Assembly: GCA_963775505.1 (NCBI GenBank)
Contig: CAVZIL010000001.1
Coordinates: forward strand, 434,001-498,000
Source: JAIBJN01 sp963775505
GTDB lineage: Bacteria; Actinomycetota; Thermoleophilia; Gaiellales; Gaiellaceae
Direction: 5' to 3'
DNA: 64,000 nucleotides
The notes under the pieces are model-generated. The model ran no database searches, was not told the origin of the DNA, and saw only the letters and a list, made by a program, of their open reading frames with translations. The translations under genes were made by a program, and so were the position numbers. Shown here one piece after another: positions 36,701 through 44,841 of this stretch (positions are counted from its first letter, which is position 1; each line of letters begins with the position of its first letter).

Positions 36701-37240
36701 CTAGCTGACGGTCAGCTCAGCGATCGGGACGCCGAGGTCCTCGAGCTCTGCCTCGAACTCGCCGACCATGTTCGCCCGGAAGGTGATCCGGCCCGCCTGG
36801 CCGGGGGCGACGTTGGCGAAGATGTCGTACCCGTGGAGGTGCACCTCGTCGGTGACGTCGGCACGGACGACGAGAACGACCTGCGCGCCCTCCTCGATGT
36901 CCTCCCGCACGATGCCGCCGACGACCTCGCCGTTCCGAAACTCGACGTTGATGCGCTGAGGCTGGTCGGCCGGCGTGGTCGTGGTCGTCTGCACGGTCGT
37001 CGTGGCGACGGTCGTCGTCTCCTGGGTCGTGACCTCGGTGGTGGTCTGCACCGTCGTCGTCCGGGCCTCCGAGGTCGTGTCGGCGACCGGCTCGCTGTCG
37101 TCGGGCCGGAGAGCGACGAAGAGGATGATCGCGAGGACGACGACGCCGATGCCGACCCCGAGGTAGACCCAGAGGTTCCGAGATCCTGCGGTATCGGGCG
37201 GCTCGGGCCCGGAAGGGGGCGGCTGCGGCGCTTCGGTCAT
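36701..37240 (-). CDS. Membrane-anchored cupredoxin-like domain protein
   Basis: 179 residues: a short Pro-rich cytoplasmic start, one helix (LWVYLGVGIGVVVLAIILFV), a Thr-rich linker of about 40 residues (TTTVQTTTEVTTQETTT) and a C-terminal cupredoxin-like sandwich (about 95-179). The loop DEVHLHGYDI offers two histidines, but the usual Cys-His-Met loop near the end is replaced by GEFEAELEDLGVPIAELTV, so a type 1 copper site looks incomplete. It could bind copper through HLH or be structural. Confidence 0.75.
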   Translation of the reverse strand: MTEAPQPPPSGPEPPDTAGSRNLWVYLGVGIGVVVLAIILFVALRPDDSEPVADTTSEARTTTVQTTTEVTTQETTTVATTTVQTTTTTPADQPQRINVEFRNGEVVGGIVREDIEEGAQVVLVVRADVTDEVHLHGYDIFANVAPGQAGRITFRANMVGEFEAELEDLGVPIAELTVS

Positions 37241-37283
37241 GGTGTGCCTCCAGGTCGGATCGAGAGCATCTTGCCAGCGTCCG

Positions 37284-37568
37284 TCAGCGGACGGCGACGC
37301 CGCCGTTCTCGGCAGCCCCGGCCAGGAACGCGAGCCAGTCGTGCCAGAGCCTCTCGTCGGCGAGCACCTTCGTCTCGGGCGAAGCCTGCGAGAGCGCGAA
37401 GTCGACCGCTCCCGGGGGCACGACCGTCCCCGGCTCGAGGCGATCGAGCTGGAGCCATCCGGACATGCCCTGCGCGGCCATCTCCTCCAGGAGCTGCTCC
37501 AGGTCCTCGAGCCCGAGGAAGACGTGACCGCCCAGCCCGTCGTTCTCCGCCCAGTAGAGCCGCAGCAT
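37284..37568 (-). CDS. Small hypothetical protein
   Basis: 94 residues, no family recognised. It reads MLRLYWAENDGLGGHVFLGL then a helix DLEQLLEEMAAQGMSGWLQL and ends with a Trp-rich helix WHDWLAFLAG. There is no signal peptide or membrane helix. The ATG overlaps the stop of the cysteine-desulfurase-like gene by one base (TGATG), so it is coupled to it. Confidence 0.6.
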   Translation of the reverse strand: MLRLYWAENDGLGGHVFLGLEDLEQLLEEMAAQGMSGWLQLDRLEPGTVVPPGAVDFALSQASPETKVLADERLWHDWLAFLAGAAENGGVAVR

Positions 37569-38743
37569 CAGTCGCTCCGGACCAGCTCGTGGAGGGCGGC
37601 GAGAAGACGGTCGACCTCCTCGGCCGTGTTGTAGTGGATGATCCCGACGCGGACGGCTCCGTCGGGCAGGCCCAGCCGCCTCATCACCTCGACCGCGTAG
37701 TAGTCGCCGTGCCAGACCGCGATGTCCAGCTCGGCCAGCCGGGTCGCCGCCTGCTCGGGCGTCAGACCCGGCAGCGTGACGCCGAAGGTCCCCACCCGCC
37801 CCTCCATCGTCGGCGGGCCGTGGAGGCGGACCTGCTCGGGAAGGCCGGCGAGCAGCCGCGCTCCGAGCTCGTGCTCGTGGTCCAGGATCCCCTCCCAGCC
37901 GACGGACTCCACGTAGGCGACGGCGGCGACGAAGCCGGCGAGGGCCTCGTGCGGGAGCGTACCGGTCTCGAAGCGGGCGCCGACCGGCTCGTCGGGCGCC
38001 GGCCGCACCTTGTACGGGCGCCAGCTCTCGAGCAGCTCGCGGCGGCCGTAGGCGAGCCCGAGGTGCGGCCCGAAGAACTTGTACGGAGAGCAGAGGAGCA
38101 CGTCGGCTCCCAGCTCGCGGACGTCGATGGGACGATGCGCCGCGTAGTGGACGGCGTCCACCCAGGCCAGGGCGCCGACGGCGTGCGCGAGCTCGACGAT
38201 CCGGTGCGCGTCCGTGACCGTGCCGACCGCGTTCGAGGCCCAGGGAAACGCGACCACGCGGGTGCGGTCGCCCAGCTGCCGCTCGAGGTCTTCCATGTCG
38301 AGGGTGGCGTCGTCCTCGTTCAGGTCGACGAAGCGGACGACGAGGCCGAGGTCGTCGGCCAGGTGGAGCCAGGGCGAGATGTTGCCGTCATGGTCGAGCC
38401 GGGTGACGACGATCTCGTCGCCGGGACGGAGCTCGCGGCCGAGCGTGCGCGTGAGCGCGAAGTTCAGCGTGGTCATGTTCTGGCCGAAGCAGACCTCGTC
38501 GGCGTCGCAGCCGAGGAAGCGCGCGGCCGTGTGGTGAGCGGAAACGACGAGCGCGTCGCTCTCCCGGCTCGTCGCGAACGCCCCGCCGAGGTTCGCGTTC
38601 GACTCGCGCAGGTACGACGCCATCGCCTCGATCACGGAGTCCGGGGCCTGCGTCCCTCCGGGAGCGTCGAAGAACGCCGTCGGCCGGGCGAGGGCCGAGA
38701 AGCGGGCACGAACGGCGACGACGTCGAAGGCGACGACGCTCAC
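37568..38743 (-). CDS. Class V aminotransferase (cysteine desulfurase-like)
   Basis: 391 residues from the GTG at 38743, overlapping the stop of the OsmC gene. FFDAPGGTQAPDSVIEAM starts the fold, NMTTLNFALTRTLG is the PLP phosphate region, WVDAVHYAAHRPIDV the Asp-Ala-His segment and CSPYKFFGPHLGLAYG the Schiff-base Lys. This matches the cysteine-desulfurase-like group related to SufS/CsdA, but the substrate cysteine loop is not evident, so lyase or aminotransferase activity cannot be decided. Confidence 0.88.
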   Translation of the reverse strand: MSVVAFDVVAVRARFSALARPTAFFDAPGGTQAPDSVIEAMASYLRESNANLGGAFATSRESDALVVSAHHTAARFLGCDADEVCFGQNMTTLNFALTRTLGRELRPGDEIVVTRLDHDGNISPWLHLADDLGLVVRFVDLNEDDATLDMEDLERQLGDRTRVVAFPWASNAVGTVTDAHRIVELAHAVGALAWVDAVHYAAHRPIDVRELGADVLLCSPYKFFGPHLGLAYGRRELLESWRPYKVRPAPDEPVGARFETGTLPHEALAGFVAAVAYVESVGWEGILDHEHELGARLLAGLPEQVRLHGPPTMEGRVGTFGVTLPGLTPEQAATRLAELDIAVWHGDYYAVEVMRRLGLPDGAVRVGIIHYNTAEEVDRLLAALHELVRSD

Positions 38744-39144
38744 GAGACGGCCTCCCCGTTCACCCGCCACGAGTAGCTCGGCTTCGCCGTCAGCGAGGCG
38801 CCGACGAAGCAGTCCCGCTCGGCGAGTGCGAGCAGCTCGGCCAGGTCTTCTCCCTCCGGCGCCGGCTCGAGCTCGACGTCCAGCACGCAGGCCACGTCGA
38901 CGAAGGCGAAGCGCCCGTCGCTGTCGCGCCTGGTCACCACTGCCTCGGAGCTGGCGCTGCCGCGCGCGGAGACCCCCGACCGCTTTGCGTGGAAGGCGAG
39001 GCTCTTGAGCGTGCAGCGCATGAGGCCGGCGAGCACGAGGTGCTCGGGCGTCCAGGATTCGCCGGGCGCGAGCGGGTCGGCGCCGTCGGCGAGCAGGCGC
39101 CCGTCGGCCGCGAGCGCCGCCGCGTACTCGAACGATTTCGCCAA
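38740..39144 (-). CDS. OsmC family protein
   Basis: 134 residues from a TTG at 39144, two bases after the dehydrogenase stop; no ATG or GTG is available in frame. WTPEHLVLAGLMRCTLKSLAFHAKRSG and ALAERDCFVGASLTAKP carry the two family cysteines. It is the middle gene of a coupled minus-strand unit and may reduce hydroperoxides. A long open frame continues upstream antisense to known coding sequence and was not used. Confidence 0.83.
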   Translation of the reverse strand: MAKSFEYAAALAADGRLLADGADPLAPGESWTPEHLVLAGLMRCTLKSLAFHAKRSGVSARGSASSEAVVTRRDSDGRFAFVDVACVLDVELEPAPEGEDLAELLALAERDCFVGASLTAKPSYSWRVNGEAVS

Positions 39145-39146
39145 GC

Positions 39147-40616
39147 TCAGACCTTCGGCCAGCGGGTGATGACGACCTTCTTCTCGGTGTAGAACTCGAT
39201 CCCGTCGCGGCCGTGCGCGTGCAGGTCGCCGAAGAACGATTCCTTCCAGCCCGTGAAGGGGAAGTACGACATCGGGGCCGCGACGCCGATGTTGACGCCG
39301 AGCATGCCCGCCTGCGCCTCGTAGCGGAACCTCCGCATCGCCCCGCCGCTCGTCGTGAAGATCGACGCGGCGTTGCCCTTCGTCGAGGAGTTGAGGATCT
39401 GGAGCGCCTCGCCGAGGTCGCCGGCCTTGAGGAGCGTGAGCACCGGGCCGAAGATCTCCTCCCGCGCGATCTCCGAGCCCGGCTCGGACTCGATGATCGT
39501 CGGGCCGATGAAGTTGCCGTCCTCGGTGCCCCGGCCGCGGCCGTCGAGCACGAGCTCGCCCTCGCTCGCGCCCTTCTCGATCCAGCCGAGGATGCGCTCC
39601 TGCGACGCTGCCGAGATCACCGGGCCGACCTCCGTCTCGGGGTCGGCACCGTCGCCGACGACCATGGCCCCGCCCTTCTCGGCGAGCCCGGCCTTGAGCG
39701 GCTCGTACGCGTCCCCCACCGCGATGCAGACGGAGTTCGCGAGGCACCGCTGCCCGGCGGCGTGGAACGCGGACGAGAGGACGCCGTCGACGGCGGTGTC
39801 GAGGTCGGCGTCGGGCATGACGATGACGTGGTTCTTCGCGCCTCCGAGCGCCTGCACGCGCTTTCCGTGCTTGGCCGCGGTCTCGTAGATGTAGTGCGCC
39901 ACGGGCGTCGAGCCGACGAACGAGACGCCGTCGATCCCCGGATGCTCCAGGATCGCGTCCACCGCCGGCTTGCCGCCGTGGACGAGGTTGGCCACTCCGG
40001 GCGGGACGACGCCGTCGAGGAGCTCGAAGATCCGCTGCACGGCGAGCGGGTCCTGCTCGGAGGGCTTGCAGATGAACGCGTTCCCGCACGCGATGGCGAA
40101 CGGCAGGAACCACATGGGGACCATGAAGGGGAAGTTGAACGGGGTGACGGCGGCGAAGACCCCGATCGGCTGGCGGATCATGTCGGAGTCGATCCCGCGC
40201 GAGACGTCCTCGAGGTTCGTGCCCTGCATGAGGGTCGGAATGCCGGTGGCGACCTCGACGCACTCGATCCCGCGCCGGACCTCGCCGGCCGCGTCCTTCA
40301 GCGCCTTGCCGTTGTCGACCGTAACGAGGAGCGCCAACTCGTCCAGCGCCTCCTCGAGCCTGTACTTGAGCTCGAAGCACGCGCGCGCGCGCACGATCGG
40401 CGGGGTCGAGCGCCAGCCGGGAAAGGCCTCGCGCGCCGCCCGGACGGCCTCGTCCACCTGGGCCGGCCCCGAGAGGGGCACCGCGCCGAGGAGCTCCCCG
40501 TTCGCCGGGTTGGTGAGGTCGAGGGTCTCGACCCCCTCGGCCTCCACCCACCGCCCGCCGATGTAGTTCTTCAGGGTCTTGGTGGCGACCCCGGGCTTGT
40601 CCTCTACCTGCGCCAT
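39147..40616 (-). CDS. mmsA: Methylmalonate-semialdehyde dehydrogenase
   Basis: 489 residues; RBS AAAAGGAGG before the ATG at 40616. The start KTLKNYIGGRWVEAEGVETL is typical of MmsA/IolA. Catalytic Cys291 is in AGQRCLANSV, and FPFMVPMWFLPFAIACGNAFICKPSEQDP and GIDGVSFVGSTPVA are family motifs. The CoA-acylating group differs from ordinary aldehyde dehydrogenases and converts malonate or methylmalonate semialdehyde to acetyl- or propionyl-CoA in valine, thymine or inositol catabolism. The divergent mug gene starts 37 bases away. Confidence 0.94.
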   Translation of the reverse strand: MAQVEDKPGVATKTLKNYIGGRWVEAEGVETLDLTNPANGELLGAVPLSGPAQVDEAVRAAREAFPGWRSTPPIVRARACFELKYRLEEALDELALLVTVDNGKALKDAAGEVRRGIECVEVATGIPTLMQGTNLEDVSRGIDSDMIRQPIGVFAAVTPFNFPFMVPMWFLPFAIACGNAFICKPSEQDPLAVQRIFELLDGVVPPGVANLVHGGKPAVDAILEHPGIDGVSFVGSTPVAHYIYETAAKHGKRVQALGGAKNHVIVMPDADLDTAVDGVLSSAFHAAGQRCLANSVCIAVGDAYEPLKAGLAEKGGAMVVGDGADPETEVGPVISAASQERILGWIEKGASEGELVLDGRGRGTEDGNFIGPTIIESEPGSEIAREEIFGPVLTLLKAGDLGEALQILNSSTKGNAASIFTTSGGAMRRFRYEAQAGMLGVNIGVAAPMSYFPFTGWKESFFGDLHAHGRDGIEFYTEKKVVITRWPKV

Positions 40617-40653
40617 CTCTTGCCTCCTTTTCGCTCTGCCGTAGGGTACCGCC

Positions 40654-41178
40654 GTGGCAGCGCCGTCGGCATCCGCCGTGCCCGACGTCCTGGCGCCCGG
40701 CCTGCGCTGCGTCTTCTGTGGGATCAACCCGGGCAGGCGCTCCTCCGCCGCCGGACACCACTTCGCCAACCCCCGGAACGACTTCTGGCGCCTGCTCGCC
40801 GACTCGGGTCTGACACCGCGCCAACTCGACCCGGGCGAGCAGTGGAGCCTCCCCGAGCTGGGCTACGGCCTCACCAACGCCGCCTACCGGACGACGAAGG
40901 GAAGCGCCGAGCTCCGCCGGGCCGACTTCGAGGGCGCGCGAGAGCGCCTGGAGCAGCTCGCCGCCGAGCTTCGCCCCGGGACAATCGCCTTCGTCGGCAA
41001 GGCGGCCTTCAAGGGCGTGTTCGGCGTCCCGCGCTGCGAGCTCGGGGAGCAGGAGCGCGCTCTGGGCGAGACGCGGCTGTTCGTCCTGCCCTCCACCTCG
41101 CCCGCGAACGCGGCCGTGCCGTACGCGGAACGCCTGCGTTGGTTCACCGCGCTGGCCGCCGCGCTGCAGCGACGGTAG
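40654..41178 (+). CDS. mug: G/U mismatch-specific DNA glycosylase (Mug/TDG family)
   Basis: 174 residues from a GTG. VFCGINPGRRSSAAGHHFANPRNDFW is the GINPG active-site motif with the catalytic Asn, and LPSTSPANAAVPYAERLRWF is the second Mug motif. It removes uracil or thymine mispaired with guanine. Length is typical of the family (about 165-175). Confidence 0.93.
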   Translation: MAAPSASAVPDVLAPGLRCVFCGINPGRRSSAAGHHFANPRNDFWRLLADSGLTPRQLDPGEQWSLPELGYGLTNAAYRTTKGSAELRRADFEGARERLEQLAAELRPGTIAFVGKAAFKGVFGVPRCELGEQERALGETRLFVLPSTSPANAAVPYAERLRWFTALAAALQRR

Positions 41179-41187
41179 CGAGCTTCC

Positions 41188-41226
41188 GGCACACGCGCGC
41201 GCCGATCTCGGCCCGATTCGCGTGCC
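41188..41226. terminator. Possible bidirectional hairpin between mug and nadE
   Basis: GGCAC at 41188 with CACGCG pairs imperfectly with CGCGTGCC (41219-41226), with one bulge. It lies 10 bases past the mug stop in a convergent gap of 145 bases. Confidence 0.35.
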
Positions 41227-41323
41227 ACCCGCGCGTTTCTCGGCGGTACGCTGGAAAGCGGGTGGTGGGAGAGGGGTGCCCCGTGATTAACAAGGGGTTT
41301 GCGGGCGGGCGCGAGGCGGCCGG

Positions 41324-43039
41324 CTACCCGCGCCAGCGGTTCGTGATCGGGATGCGGCGGTCGCGGCCGAACGCCTTGGGCCGGAGCTTGACGCCGGGCG
41401 CCGCCTGGCGGCGCTTGTACTCCGCCCGGTCGATCATCGCCAGCGCCCGCTCCACGATCTCGGGGTCGAAGCCGTCCGAGGTCAGCTCCTCGCGGGAGCT
41501 GTCGAGCTCGACGTAGGCCTCCAGCACCTCGTCGAGCTTGGCGTAGGGCGGGAGCGAGTCCTCGTCGAGCTGACCGGGCCGGAGCTCGGCGCTCGGCGCC
41601 CGCTCGATCACCGACGCGGGGATGAGCTCGCGCCCGGCCCGCTCGTTGAGGTGGCGCGCCAGGCGGAAGACGTCGGTCTTGTACACGTCCTTGAGGAGCG
41701 CGAAGCCGCCGGCCATGTCTCCGTAGAGCGTGGCGTAGCCGACGGAGAGCTCGCTCTTGTTCCCCGTGGCGAGCGGGAGCCAGCCGAACTTGTTGGAGAG
41801 TGCCATGACGATGACGCCGCGCGCCCGGGACTGGACGTTCTCCTCGGCGATCCCGGGCTCGGTGCCCGCGAACGCCTCCGCGAGAGCTGCGCCGAACGCG
41901 TCCACGATCGGGTCGATCGGGATCTCGAGGAAGCGTGCGCCCAGCGACTCGGCGACCGCCCGTGCGTCCCGGCGGGTCTCTTCCGAGGAGAAGCGCGAGG
42001 GCATCGACACGCAGACGACGTGCTCCGCCGCGAGCGCCTCGGCGGCGAGCGCGGCCGTCAGCGCCGAGTCGATGCCGCCGGAGATGCCGAGCACGACGTC
42101 CGCGAAGCCGTTCTTGCCCGCGTAGTCCCTGAGGCCGAGCTCGATCGCGAGCCGCATCTCCTCGAGCTCGCCCAGCGGCTCCGCGACCGTCGGTTGCAGC
42201 GAGTGCCGGGAGCCTGCCTGCAGCGGGACCTCGACGACGCTCGGCTCGGGCAGGTCGCGCCGCGTCCGCGCCAGGGAGCGGCGCCGCGCGTCGCGCAACC
42301 GTCTCCCGACCGCCGTCGTCGGGTCCACGTCGACCAGGAGCAGCGCCTCCTCGAAGGCGGGCCCGCGGGCGACGACCTCCCCGTCCTCGTCGAGGACGAG
42401 GCTCTGGCCGTCGAAGATCAGCTCGTCCTGTGCCCCGACCGCGTTGACGAGCGCGATCCAGCACGAGTTGTCGCGCGCCCGGGTCGCCAGCATCTCCTCG
42501 CGCTCGGCGCCCTTCCCGACGTGGAACGGCGAGGCCGAGATGTTCGCGACGACGTGGGCGCCGGCGAGCGCGAGGTCCGTCGCGGGCGGGCCGGGCTGCC
42601 AGATGTCCTCGCACACGGTCGGGCCGACGAGCGTCTCGCCGCACCGCAGGAGGACGAGGCCGCGTCCGGGCTGGAAGTACCGGTCCTCGTCGAACACGCC
42701 GTAGTTCGGCAGGAACTGCTTTCGGTAGATCGCCTTCACCTCGCCGTCGACGCAGACCGCGCAGGCGTTGAACAGGTCCCGGTCGAGGTGCGGCGCGCCG
42801 ACGAGCGCCGCGATCCCTCGGGTCGCGGCCGCGATCTCCTCGAGCGTCCGCGCCGCGGCCTTCAGGAACCCCGGGCGCAGCAAGAGGTCCTCGGGCGGAT
42901 AGCCGGTGACGGCGAGCTCGGGGAAGAGGATGAGATCGGCGCCCTCGGCCCGCGCCTCCTCGAGCCGGTCGAGGATCCGGTCGCGGTTGCCGTCGAGATC
43001 GCCGACGACCGTGTCGATCTGGGCCAGCGCCAACCTCAC
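41324..43039 (-). CDS. nadE: Glutamine-dependent NAD+ synthetase
   Basis: 571 residues from a GTG. The N-terminal nitrilase-type glutaminase has the triad Glu in LFPELAVTGYPPEDLL, Lys in YRKQFLPNYGVFDE and Cys in TVCEDIWQPG. The C-terminal synthetase has the PP-loop LGISGGIDSALTAAL, then ATGNKSELSVGYATLYGDMAGG and KTDVFRLARHLNE. It amidates nicotinate adenine dinucleotide in the last step of NAD synthesis. Length fits bacterial two-domain NadE. It appears leaderless (see promoter). Confidence 0.96.
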   Translation of the reverse strand: MRLALAQIDTVVGDLDGNRDRILDRLEEARAEGADLILFPELAVTGYPPEDLLLRPGFLKAAARTLEEIAAATRGIAALVGAPHLDRDLFNACAVCVDGEVKAIYRKQFLPNYGVFDEDRYFQPGRGLVLLRCGETLVGPTVCEDIWQPGPPATDLALAGAHVVANISASPFHVGKGAEREEMLATRARDNSCWIALVNAVGAQDELIFDGQSLVLDEDGEVVARGPAFEEALLLVDVDPTTAVGRRLRDARRRSLARTRRDLPEPSVVEVPLQAGSRHSLQPTVAEPLGELEEMRLAIELGLRDYAGKNGFADVVLGISGGIDSALTAALAAEALAAEHVVCVSMPSRFSSEETRRDARAVAESLGARFLEIPIDPIVDAFGAALAEAFAGTEPGIAEENVQSRARGVIVMALSNKFGWLPLATGNKSELSVGYATLYGDMAGGFALLKDVYKTDVFRLARHLNERAGRELIPASVIERAPSAELRPGQLDEDSLPPYAKLDEVLEAYVELDSSREELTSDGFDPEIVERALAMIDRAEYKRRQAAPGVKLRPKAFGRDRRIPITNRWRG

Positions 43040-43046
43040 GGCCCGA

Positions 43047-43052
43047 ATTCTA
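43047..43052 (-). promoter_or_regulatory. -10 box of nadE, probably leaderless
   Basis: On the minus strand TAGAAT lies at 43052-43047, eight bases before the GTG at 43039. Initiation about seven bases downstream would start the mRNA at or next to the start codon, and no ribosome binding site is present. A clear -35 box was not found. Confidence 0.45.
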
Positions 43053-43147
43053 GCTGTTTACGCCTGTGAAGCGAAAACTGCTAGAGCTCTACATATGATG
43101 GCCCGCTGACTGGGTGCGATGGGGGGTTCGAGGCAAGAACGCAGGGA

Positions 43148-43175
43148 GCGCTCATACCTGGAGAGGTATGGGCGC
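43148..43175. repeat. Strong 11-base-pair hairpin between nadE and the 4-TM gene
   Basis: GCGCTCATACC (43148-43158) and GGTATGGGCGC (43165-43175) pair along 11 positions with one wobble, with a six-base loop. It sits upstream of nadE and downstream of the 4-TM gene stop. A second palindrome, GCCGCC with GGCGGC, lies near 43200-43215 and may end the 4-TM transcript. Confidence 0.45.
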
Positions 43176-43228
43176 GACCGAGGACGCCGCCTCGGGCCGC
43201 CAGCGCGGCCAGGCGGCTGGCTCTTCAG

Positions 43229-43615
43229 TCAGGCCCGGCGCTCCTCCATGAACTTCTTGAGGCCGAGGAACGGCAGGATGAACGCCGCGAGGAGGGAGGC
43301 GACCCAGACGATCACCGTCGCCGCGATCCACGTCCCCACGCCCTCGATCGAGAGGCCGTCCGAGAGGAGGTCGGTGACGAGGAGGGCGACGAACGTTGCG
43401 ATCAGCGACACGCCTCCGATCGCCGCGGAGTTTCTCCGCCGCAGCTGGCTGGCGAGGAACGGGGTCATGAGCGCGAAGATCACCGTGAAGATGATCAGCG
43501 CGAGGACGAAGCCGCCGGTATCGAGCTCCATGCCGTCGAGGAGCGCCGCCGCGACGAGCAGGCCGACGGCGTTCGCCGCAACCACGACCAGGAGCCTGAC
43601 GAGCATGCGGATCAT
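43229..43615 (-). CDS. Four-helix membrane protein (phage holin 4 superfamily-like)
   Basis: 128 residues with four membrane helices: LLVVVAANAVGLLVAAALLD, GGFVLALIIFTVIFALMTPF, AAIGGVSLIATFVALLVTDL and WIAATVIVWVASLLAAFILP. The FxxAxIIFTVIFALMTPFL region matches the membrane family named mycobacterial 4-TM phage holin (PF04020), which is common in bacterial chromosomes and not tied to phage. Function unknown. Confidence 0.8.
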   Translation of the reverse strand: MIRMLVRLLVVVAANAVGLLVAAALLDGMELDTGGFVLALIIFTVIFALMTPFLASQLRRRNSAAIGGVSLIATFVALLVTDLLSDGLSIEGVGTWIAATVIVWVASLLAAFILPFLGLKKFMEERRA

Positions 43616-43633
43616 CGCGCGGGAGCCTACTAA

Positions 43634-43797
43634 GAGCTCGAACCAAAATGAAGCCTTGTGCCGTCGCGACGCCCTGGGCGGCGCGCTGCGGCGTCCTCGG
43701 TTGCGCCCGTAGCCTCCGGCTACGAGCGCGCCCTGCGTCCTTGCATCTCACTCACCCAGGACGCCGCGCCGACGAAGCGTCATTCTGGTTCGAGCTC
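43634..43797. repeat. 164-base imperfect palindromic element at the end of an aminotransferase gene
   Basis: The left end GAGCTCGAACCAAAATGA (43634-43651) matches the reverse complement of the right end (GAGCTCGAACCAGAATGA, 43797-43780). The centre is the perfect palindrome CGTAGCC-TCC-GGCTACG (43708-43724), and the intervening arms match imperfectly. The whole element is symmetric about 43716. It supplies the stop codon and last 14 or so residues of the aminotransferase gene. No transposase is present, so it resembles a REP/MITE-type element. Confidence 0.7.
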
Positions 43798-44841
43798 TGG
43801 ACCGCGGCGGACGGCCCAAGCGCTGCCGCGGCGAGCTCGACGTCCGTCTCGTCGTTGTAGAGGTGGAACGAGCAGGCGGACCGAGCCGCCGCGGGCCGAG
43901 CAGGCGACGCCCGCCTCGCGCAGGCGCTCGGCGGCGCTCTCGGCGTCCTCCACCTGGATCCGGACGATCGGCGAGGCGGCGTTGGGAAGGCCGAGCTCGC
44001 CCGTGAGCGTCCGGGCGAGGGCGAGGTTGTGCGCCGCGACACGCTCGACCCCGAGCGACGCGAAGAGCTCGAGGCTCGGGCGGCCCCCGGCGGCCGAGAA
44101 CCAGGGCAACGAGACGTCGAGGCGGCGCCCGTCCGCGCTCAGCTCGGGGAGGCCGTAGTAGTCCTCGTACGGGTCGGTGCGCGACTTCCAGCCGGCGGTC
44201 CACGGCTCGATCTCGTCCCGCCGCTCCGGGCTGGCATAGAAGAACGCCAGACCGCGCGGGCAGAGCAGCCACTTGTAGCCGTGCGCGACGAGGTAGTCGA
44301 TGCCCGCGACGTCGACGGGGTAGGTGCCGGCCGCCTGCGTCACGTCCAGCAGGATGCGGGCCCCCGTCGCGCGGAGGGCGTCGAGGTCGACGACTCGGCC
44401 CTCGGCCGACTGGACGAGGCTGACCGAGACGATCGCCGTCCGCTCGTCGATCGCCTCGGCGATCCGCTCGAGGGGCGCGAGGCGGAGCTCGACCCCGCGG
44501 GCGGCGAGGCCCTGCCAGGGGAGCATGGCCGAGGTGAAGTCGCGCTCGTAGAGCACGACGTTCGCCCCCGGCTCGACCGGCAGGCTCGCCGCGACGAGGC
44601 CCACGCCGACCGACGCGGCGGTGACGAGCGCGATGTCCTCGGACCGCGCGCCGACGATCCCGGCGAAGAGCGCGCGGCAGGCCTCCCCGTCCTCTTCCCA
44701 GTCGCGCCAGCGCCGGCCCGTGCGCCAGCCCGCGAGCGCCTCCTCCATCGCCGCGAGCGTCGAGCGCGGCGGGAGCCCGTAGGTGGCGGAGTCCAGGTAG
44801 CCGCGGGTCGGCGTGCCCTCGTACTCAGACGGCGCGAGCAA
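43752..44841 (-). pseudogene. Class V aminotransferase with one frameshift near the C-terminus
   Basis: The best start is a TTG at 44841, inside the end of the acyl-CoA synthetase gene; no ATG or GTG fits. GYLDSATYGLPPRSTLAAME opens the fold, ARILLDVTQAAGTYPVDVAG gives the Asp/Gln PLP contacts and VAHGYKWLLCPRGLAFFY the Schiff-base Lys. Near 43872 GGSVRL continues as SFHLYNDETDVELAAAALG in another frame, cured by removing one base. About 362 residues result. The final residues SSNQNDASSARRPG are encoded by the palindromic element. The group includes selenocysteine lyase and kynureninase-like enzymes. Confidence 0.8.

Noticed and set aside
43229..43615. Prophage holin
   Set aside because: The four-helix family is widespread in chromosomes and no phage genes lie around it.
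43775..43800. tRNA 3' end or attachment site suggested by GGTTCGAGCTC
   Set aside because: No acceptor, anticodon or D-arm can be built around it; the match is explained by the palindromic element.
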